Origin: JBBKWJ01 sp037968895 | Lineage (GTDB): Bacteria > Actinomycetota > Acidimicrobiia > Acidimicrobiales > SZUA-35 | Assembly: GCA_037968895.1 (NCBI GenBank) | Contig: JBBKWJ010000083.1 | Span: 1-29,301 of the forward strand | Length of the DNA stretch: 29,301 nt | Direction of reading: 5' to 3' | In this document: piece by piece, positions 24,316 to 29,301 of the stretch | Numbering within the stretch: position 1 is the stretch's first letter | Layout of the letters: every line of letters starts with the position of its first letter | Position numbers and translations under genes: made by a program | Notes under the pieces: model-generated | The model's database searches: none | What the model saw: only the letters and a program-made list of their open reading frames with translations | What the model was told of the DNA's origin: nothing

Positions 24316-25845
24316 TTAACCGGAACACAGCTCATCGAGGGCATCGTGCGCACGTTTTTCGGAGTAGTTGAATCCGAAGAGGCTGCGTTCGGAGAATTCG
24401 TCTTGCCTCGCGCACAGTCGGGTGGTGGTTCCCGGCCTGGTTGATTCGGGCACCTCGTCGATGCGAGTAGCCAACACCGAGATGGCGTCTGCGGTGAATA
24501 CTTCCTGTTGGAGGACGGTCTGATCGTTACCGAACTCAAGGTTCGTGCTGGCCATAATCGACTCGGGATTCGCGAAGTTGAGCACCAGCAATGTGGTGAG
24601 GCCAGAGACAAGGAGGACTGGCGTAAGCCATGCCTGGTCCTTTCGAAAGCCAGCTGTTCTTGTCATGACAATGAGGAAGGCGATGCCGACCCACAACGAG
24701 AACACCGAACTGTAGAAACGCAGTGGAGTGAGGCCCCAGTCGCCGATGTACAGCCAGAGTCGGAAGACGGCGACGCCAACAATGCCGAGCGTCATGACCG
24801 ACGCCAGCTGAGACAAATTCCGCAAGAGCCGTTGGTGGAACTCTGAGCGTGCAGTGAGCGTACGGAGGCCCATCAGAATGACGAGCGTGATGCCCGCGAC
24901 CCAGAGGAGTTGGAAAAAGCCGTTCCTGGCGTAGGCCGAATAGGTCATACCTGCGTCGATCATGGCCTGTTCGCCATTTCCGAGAGCAACGAGAACCTGA
25001 GCGACTGCAAAAAGAGCGAAGAGTAGGTCGAGCCCAGCCAAGACAACCACCGACTCGATCGATCCGAATGTGAGCGTTGACCGATGCGTGAGCGGCAGGT
25101 GATCGCCTTTCGCCCGCTGCTGGATAACGATGATCAACGACGCGGCGTACACAAAGAAACACACGTGCACGACGCCATCACCAAATGGAATCGCTTCGAA
25201 CGAGAAGAACGACGCGAAGACGGCGTCGGCTGACGCCAGCAGAATGCCGAGGACCAATACGACGGGGAACGCGACAACGACCCCTCGACCGATTGCCCCG
25301 GCCATTGACGCCACGCCAGTTTTGCCCGCAGTGAGATCGCGACCCCGAGCTTGCAGGTCGAGGGGTACTTCGACCGCAAGACCAAACCATGACGCGACGA
25401 CGCTGATAGTCGTTCTTGCGAGTGCCAATGGGCCAGTGTCAAACGGGTTGCCACCGCGGCCGAAGACGGCTGCCGCCATGAGAAGGACGTATGCCGCAAT
25501 TGCGTCGAAGATGATGAGGCGAGGATCACTACGGACCACCAGGAAGGCTGCGAACACCAGGGATGCGAGAAGGAAGAGCCGTCCGTAGCCAGTTCGGATG
25601 CCACCAGTAGCCGCGATCGCGACAGCGGAGGCACAGGTAAAGGCGAACGCGGCGAAGGTGTTCAGTGCCGACTGTTGGAGCGCGATGTCACCTACAACAG
25701 CAGCGACAACCGTTGCGCCGACGAGTGGCCACGTCAACGAAACCGGCGAGCGGGGTTCTTTGATGACCTCATCGACCTTTGGTCCATAGAGCGGCAGTAG
25801 GCCGACCGGTGGTGGCGGTTGACTCGGGGGTGGAATGGTATGCAT
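24316..25845 (-). CDS. DUF4173/DUF4153-type polytopic membrane protein
   Basis: 509 residues with about ten or more hydrophobic segments. It begins with a Pro-rich cytoplasmic stretch (HTIPPPSQPPPPVGLLPLYG) and ends with a hydrophilic tail of about 80 residues. The segment YSAYARNGFFQLLWVAGI and its surroundings are characteristic of DUF4173/DUF4153 proteins. Function is unknown. ATG at 25845 has GGAGG at 25851-25855 about 5 bases upstream. A TTG four codons earlier is an alternative start with no better support. The leader contains a long perfect inverted repeat covering that ribosome-binding site. The upstream gene's stop is about 90 bases away. Confidence 0.8.
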   Translation of the reverse strand: MHTIPPPSQPPPPVGLLPLYGPKVDEVIKEPRSPVSLTWPLVGATVVAAVVGDIALQQSALNTFAAFAFTCASAVAIAATGGIRTGYGRLFLLASLVFAAFLVVRSDPRLIIFDAIAAYVLLMAAAVFGRGGNPFDTGPLALARTTISVVASWFGLAVEVPLDLQARGRDLTAGKTGVASMAGAIGRGVVVAFPVVLVLGILLASADAVFASFFSFEAIPFGDGVVHVCFFVYAASLIIVIQQRAKGDHLPLTHRSTLTFGSIESVVVLAGLDLLFALFAVAQVLVALGNGEQAMIDAGMTYSAYARNGFFQLLWVAGITLVILMGLRTLTARSEFHQRLLRNLSQLASVMTLGIVGVAVFRLWLYIGDWGLTPLRFYSSVFSLWVGIAFLIVMTRTAGFRKDQAWLTPVLLVSGLTTLLVLNFANPESIMASTNLEFGNDQTVLQQEVFTADAISVLATRIDEVPESTRPGTTTRLCARQDEFSERSLFGFNYSEKRAHDALDELCSG

Positions 25846-25851
25846 GGAAGC

Positions 25852-25891
25852 CTCCAACTCATACTAAGCGAGTGCTCAGTATGAGTTGGAG
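25852..25891. promoter_or_regulatory. Perfect 14-bp inverted repeat at DUF4173 gene start
   Basis: CTCCAACTCATACT at 25852-25865 and AGTATGAGTTGGAG at 25878-25891 are exact inverted copies. Within them, AGC-GAGT-GCT pairs after one mismatch. The left arm overlaps the GGAGG ribosome-binding site of the gene starting at 25845. In RNA, the hairpin would hide that site. In DNA, the core CATACT...AGTATG with AGC/GCT looks like a TetR-type operator. Either regulation is inferred. Confidence 0.6.
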
Positions 25892-25936
25892 ACTACCGAA
25901 TCCGAATGAGCAGAGGTACTCACCCCGGCCTGCGTC

Positions 25937-28900
25937 TTACACCTTGGCGTTGTCCTTGCGGAAGTCGCTCTTCTTCGGGAAGCTGACGTAGCGGCTGCCG
26001 GATGTGGCGACGAGTCGTGCCCGACTTTCCGCGATGTTGGTGGTGAGCAGCTTCTCGGCGGCAATGCCAGACATCCAGTCGAGGACGGAAAACCGTGGGT
26101 CGGCCATCGCTCGGCTCAAGGCAGCAGCCTCGACGAGACGACCAGGTGAGAAGTCCTGATATTCAGTGTTCATACGGCCGTCGTACACCCGATAAGTGTC
26201 ACCGTCGAGCAACGCCACTACGTAGGCGGCAAGGTTTCCGTCTAGGCGCAGCGTCGCTATTTCGACGTCCCATTCGTTGTGGCCACCCTCGACGACACGG
26301 CGCCAGAACTCGCGCTCGGCTGGCCGGTCGAGGTCGCTGTTTCGCCGGGCGGCTCGGTCTCGAGAAACGTGAACGGCTTCAACTTCGTCGATGAGTTCGG
26401 ACGTGATCGCCCGTCCTCGATCGAACGCAAGCGTCATTTTGAGGCCAGCGTTGGTGATCTTGTTCTGCGACCGACGAAGCTGCTTCCGCATGCTCTTGCT
26501 GAGCACGTCATCGACGTTGTGGGATGTCGAGAAGACGACTCTGGGCACCCGAAGTTCGGGAAGGAGTTGGGCGTGATCGAGCATCTCGGCGAGGTGCAAC
26601 ATCGTCGGGTCTTGGTCTCTCACCTGCTCGAGGTCGAGTGACCAGGCACCCTGGATTTCGCTCAGCGCGGTGGCAATGCCTTGCGCTAACGAGGCGGCCG
26701 CCTCCTCGTTTCTTGCCTGAAGTGCGGTGAAGAGCGAGCTGCCGTTGCCCATCGCGACGATTGCCGTGCTCTCGCCTCGATGGATGGTTGCGAAGAAGGC
26801 AGCAGCGGTGAGCTGCCCGCTCTCCGCTGACCGGATGCCGACCATCATTGGCGTCCAGCTATCAAATGACTCAGACCAGTTTTTCAACCATGGCCAGCGA
26901 CCCATCAGCGGCACCTTGAGGTCACTGTTGAGTTCCATGAGCTCGGAGTCGATGTCTCGGATCTCAGTGAGACCGGTTCTAATATCGACGTCGTATTCCC
27001 GACCTTGGACCTTTTCTGAGGACCGGCGCCACGCGAGCAGCGGTTCTTTCTCATCTTCGAGATGATCTCGAAGTAGGGTCGTGAGTGCGGGGCCGGAGAG
27101 CGGCCGGCAGTAATAGAAACCCTGGCCTCGGTCGCACCCGATCCGACGCAGCAGCCCAGCTTGATCACCGTGTTCGATGCCTTCGGAGACGGTGTAGGCG
27201 CCGAGGGCTCGGGACAGGTTGACGATGGCTTCGATGAGCGCCGTCGACGTTGACGAGCGGTGAAGTTCGTTGATGAACGAACGGTCAATCTTGATCGAGT
27301 CGACGGGGAATGATCGGAGGTAGCTGAACGACGAGTAGCCGGTATCAAAGTCATCGATGGCGAGCTTCACGCCGATGGTCTTCAGTTGTTCGAGGATGCC
27401 AACGCTTCGTTCAGCATCAAGAGCAAGCATTGATTCGGTGATTTCGAGTACGAGATGCTCTGCTGCGAGACCAGAGTCTTTCAGTGCCCTAGTCAATGCA
27501 TTGATGAGCTCGTTGTCTTGGAGCTGACGCATGGAGAGGTTGACGGTGATGCCCATGTCGTGGAAGCCAGGGATCTTCTGCCACTGAGCGGCCTGGACGC
27601 AGGCTTCGCGGAGCACCCACTCGCCGATCTCAACGATCATGCCGTTCTCTTCCGCAAGTGGAATGAAACGATCGGGACCGATCAGTCCCTTTTCGGGGTG
27701 CTTCCACCGGATGAGGGCTTCCGCCAGGGTGACGCGGCCGGTGTCGAGGTCGAAAATTGGCTGGTAGTGAACAACGAACTGCTCTTCTTCAAGCGCTCGC
27801 TGGAGATCGGCTTTCAAGTCGAGGCGTTCGACAGCTTCCTCGTGCATCTTCGCTTCGAAGACCTCGTAGCGTCCTTTGCCCCGCGACTTCGAGAGATACA
27901 TCGCGACGTCAGCATTTCGGAGAATCGTGTCGACCTCAAGATCGTGATCGTGATCGATTGCGATGCCGATGCTGGCGAGCACGTTTACTGATCGCACGCT
28001 CAGATCAATCGGCGGCTCGAGGGCGTCAAGAATACGGCGGGCCATTGTTGAGGCGTCGTACGGGCTCGTGGCCTCAGGAAGGAGGACGGCGAATTCATCG
28101 CCGCCGAACCGGGCCACCATGTCCGCCGGGCCGACGCAGCGAAGGAGCCGGGCGGCGACCTCAGCCAGCAGGATGTCGCCCGCTTCGTGACCGAGGCTGT
28201 CGTTTACGTTCTTGAAGTCATCGAGGTCGATGAAGAGAACGGCGACGCCGCTGTCATTTCCAGCCTCAAGTGCGAGCTCGGTTCGTTCTGCAAAAAGCAC
28301 CCGGTTCGCGAGGCCGGTGAGGGCGTCATGAACGGCGTCGTGTCGAAGCCGTTCTTGGCCTCGCTGCAGCGCCTGCATGAGGCCGAATACCCGGCTCAAG
28401 ATGAGTAGAACAAGGACGGCCGAGACGATGATGATGACTTCGCGATCTTCGGGAGTTCCCCATATAAGGTCGATTACGGGCAGCGCAAGCGTGGCCAAGA
28501 TCATGATGGCGAGCTGACGAATTGTGAGCTTCCCGGTGTCAGGCTGGGCGGTGGCTACGGAGGCCGCGCTCGGATGAAGGGCGGCAGCAGCGAAGGTCAC
28601 GTAGAACCCGAGCCAGAAGAAGTCGATCCACGTTCCTGTGGCGAAACTGCCTGTGGCGTTTGCGTATCCGTAGGCGATGTCGGCGATGGCCAGACTGCCA
28701 ATGCCAGTCACGATGAATGCGATTGGTGGGTGTTGGAGGTGGAGTGCGACGAGCACTCGGGTGGCTACGGCCAGGACGGCCACGTCGAGGATCGGAGCGG
28801 CGAGTTGGACGGTGAGTGCAAGTGCCGTGTTCTCTTCGGTGGCCCAGACGGTGTCGACGAAGATGATCCAAAGCACGCCGAACATGGCGACGCCGACGAT

Positions 28901-29287
28901 GGCGGCATCAATAAAGCTGGTCTTGTCGCGGCCGGGAGCCAACTCGCGAAGCATCTTGGTCAGACCGATGATGAGCAGCGGGTATACCGCGAGGTAGAAC
29001 GGATCGGCGATTGATGGGTATGGGACCTTGTCGGCGCCGAGTAGGAGTTCTTGGACGTAGTAGATGACGTCGGCAATCAGAAAGGACCCGAGACCACCGG
29101 CGAACCAGAGCCACGCCTCGCGGGGCTCCGGCTTGTTGATCTTGACCCCGAGGAGGATCATCATGACCGCCATCGCTCCAAGCCCGTTGTAGAGAACAAG
29201 CTTCGAGGTGGGCGTGTTGTCGACGACGAAGTACGCCGTTGTCAGGGTCGCCGCTGCCCCAAGCCAAATCTTCCATACGGATTGCAT
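25937..29287 (-). CDS. Membrane GGDEF-EAL protein with C-terminal CelD/BcsL-like GNAT domain
   Basis: 1116 residues in one uninterrupted frame. About 1-305 hold roughly ten hydrophobic segments, a membrane sensor region. A GGDEF diguanylate cyclase domain follows at about 318-480, with RFGGDEF at 393-399. The upstream I-site is GPAD rather than RxxD, so product inhibition may be absent. An EAL phosphodiesterase domain lies at about 490-740 with EAL at 523-525, ITES at 616-619, DDFDTGYSS at 645-653, KIDRS at 666-670 and EGIE at 702-705. Both domains look catalytically competent. Residues 775-1110 resemble CelD/BcsL-type acetyltransferases (SKSMRKQLRRSQNKI at 930-944, DGNLAAYVVALLDGDTYRVYDG at 1016-1037). 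ATG 29287 is the likely start, but only 14 bases lie upstream and no in-frame stop is seen, so extension outside the window is possible. Confidence 0.85.
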   Translation of the reverse strand: MQSVWKIWLGAAATLTTAYFVVDNTPTSKLVLYNGLGAMAVMMILLGVKINKPEPREAWLWFAGGLGSFLIADVIYYVQELLLGADKVPYPSIADPFYLAVYPLLIIGLTKMLRELAPGRDKTSFIDAAIVGVAMFGVLWIIFVDTVWATEENTALALTVQLAAPILDVAVLAVATRVLVALHLQHPPIAFIVTGIGSLAIADIAYGYANATGSFATGTWIDFFWLGFYVTFAAAALHPSAASVATAQPDTGKLTIRQLAIMILATLALPVIDLIWGTPEDREVIIIVSAVLVLLILSRVFGLMQALQRGQERLRHDAVHDALTGLANRVLFAERTELALEAGNDSGVAVLFIDLDDFKNVNDSLGHEAGDILLAEVAARLLRCVGPADMVARFGGDEFAVLLPEATSPYDASTMARRILDALEPPIDLSVRSVNVLASIGIAIDHDHDLEVDTILRNADVAMYLSKSRGKGRYEVFEAKMHEEAVERLDLKADLQRALEEEQFVVHYQPIFDLDTGRVTLAEALIRWKHPEKGLIGPDRFIPLAEENGMIVEIGEWVLREACVQAAQWQKIPGFHDMGITVNLSMRQLQDNELINALTRALKDSGLAAEHLVLEITESMLALDAERSVGILEQLKTIGVKLAIDDFDTGYSSFSYLRSFPVDSIKIDRSFINELHRSSTSTALIEAIVNLSRALGAYTVSEGIEHGDQAGLLRRIGCDRGQGFYYCRPLSGPALTTLLRDHLEDEKEPLLAWRRSSEKVQGREYDVDIRTGLTEIRDIDSELMELNSDLKVPLMGRWPWLKNWSESFDSWTPMMVGIRSAESGQLTAAAFFATIHRGESTAIVAMGNGSSLFTALQARNEEAAASLAQGIATALSEIQGAWSLDLEQVRDQDPTMLHLAEMLDHAQLLPELRVPRVVFSTSHNVDDVLSKSMRKQLRRSQNKITNAGLKMTLAFDRGRAITSELIDEVEAVHVSRDRAARRNSDLDRPAEREFWRRVVEGGHNEWDVEIATLRLDGNLAAYVVALLDGDTYRVYDGRMNTEYQDFSPGRLVEAAALSRAMADPRFSVLDWMSGIAAEKLLTTNIAESRARLVATSGSRYVSFPKKSDFRKDNAKV

Positions 29288-29301
29288 GCATTTGCTATCG
29301 G

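Overview
This window is the chromosome replication-origin region of a high-GC actinobacterium. The left-to-right order is rsmG, khpB/jag, yidC, yidD, rnpA and rpmH on the minus strand, then dnaA, oriC, dnaN, recF, dciA (DUF721), gyrB, gyrA, a DUF3566 membrane protein and tRNA-Ile(GAT) on the plus strand. That order matches mycobacteria and other Actinomycetota. The mycothiol-dependent isomerase family member, the WhiG/FliA-type sigma factor and the M23-DUF4214 protein also fit this phylum. I infer a class such as Acidimicrobiia, but the sequence alone does not prove it.

Layout. (1) 1-3421, minus: a tightly packed ribosome, RNase P and membrane-insertion operon (rpmH-rnpA-yidD-yidC-khpB-rsmG) ending in a perfect 19-bp hairpin. 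(2) 3422-3884: divergent rpmH/dnaA control region with two DnaA-box-like sites in opposite orientation. (3) 3885-12618, plus: dnaA, oriC, dnaN, recF, dciA, gyrB, gyrA. The oriC carries degenerate DnaA boxes followed by three perfect DnaA-trio triplets. (4) 12619-16764, plus: a TadE/TadG-like small membrane protein, an Asp-rich DUF3566 protein, tRNA-Ile with its terminator, a previously unlisted 46-aa membrane ORF overlapping a saccharopine-dehydrogenase-like oxidoreductase, and a sigma-28/WhiG-type sigma factor with a possible autoregulatory promoter. (5) 16815-19123, minus: a mycothiol-dependent isomerase-like protein, an MscS channel, and rpmB-rpmG. (6) 19449-20684, plus: a secreted M23 peptidase with DUF4214-like repeats. 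(7) 20709-29287, minus: an orphan CoxL-like molybdenum hydroxylase large subunit with a GSA-aminomutase-like PLP enzyme, a polytopic DUF4173-like protein whose ribosome-binding site lies in a long perfect inverted repeat, and a 1116-residue membrane GGDEF-EAL protein.

The core part initiates and supports replication (DnaA, clamp, RecF, helicase loader, gyrase) and makes ribosomal and membrane-insertion components. The right-hand block is accessory and is transcribed towards the origin. Its most striking gene is the GGDEF-EAL protein, which appears to end in a CelD/BcsL-type GNAT domain. That would join cyclic-di-GMP turnover and an acyltransferase-like module in one uninterrupted reading frame. 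I saw no CRISPR array, insertion sequence or prophage.
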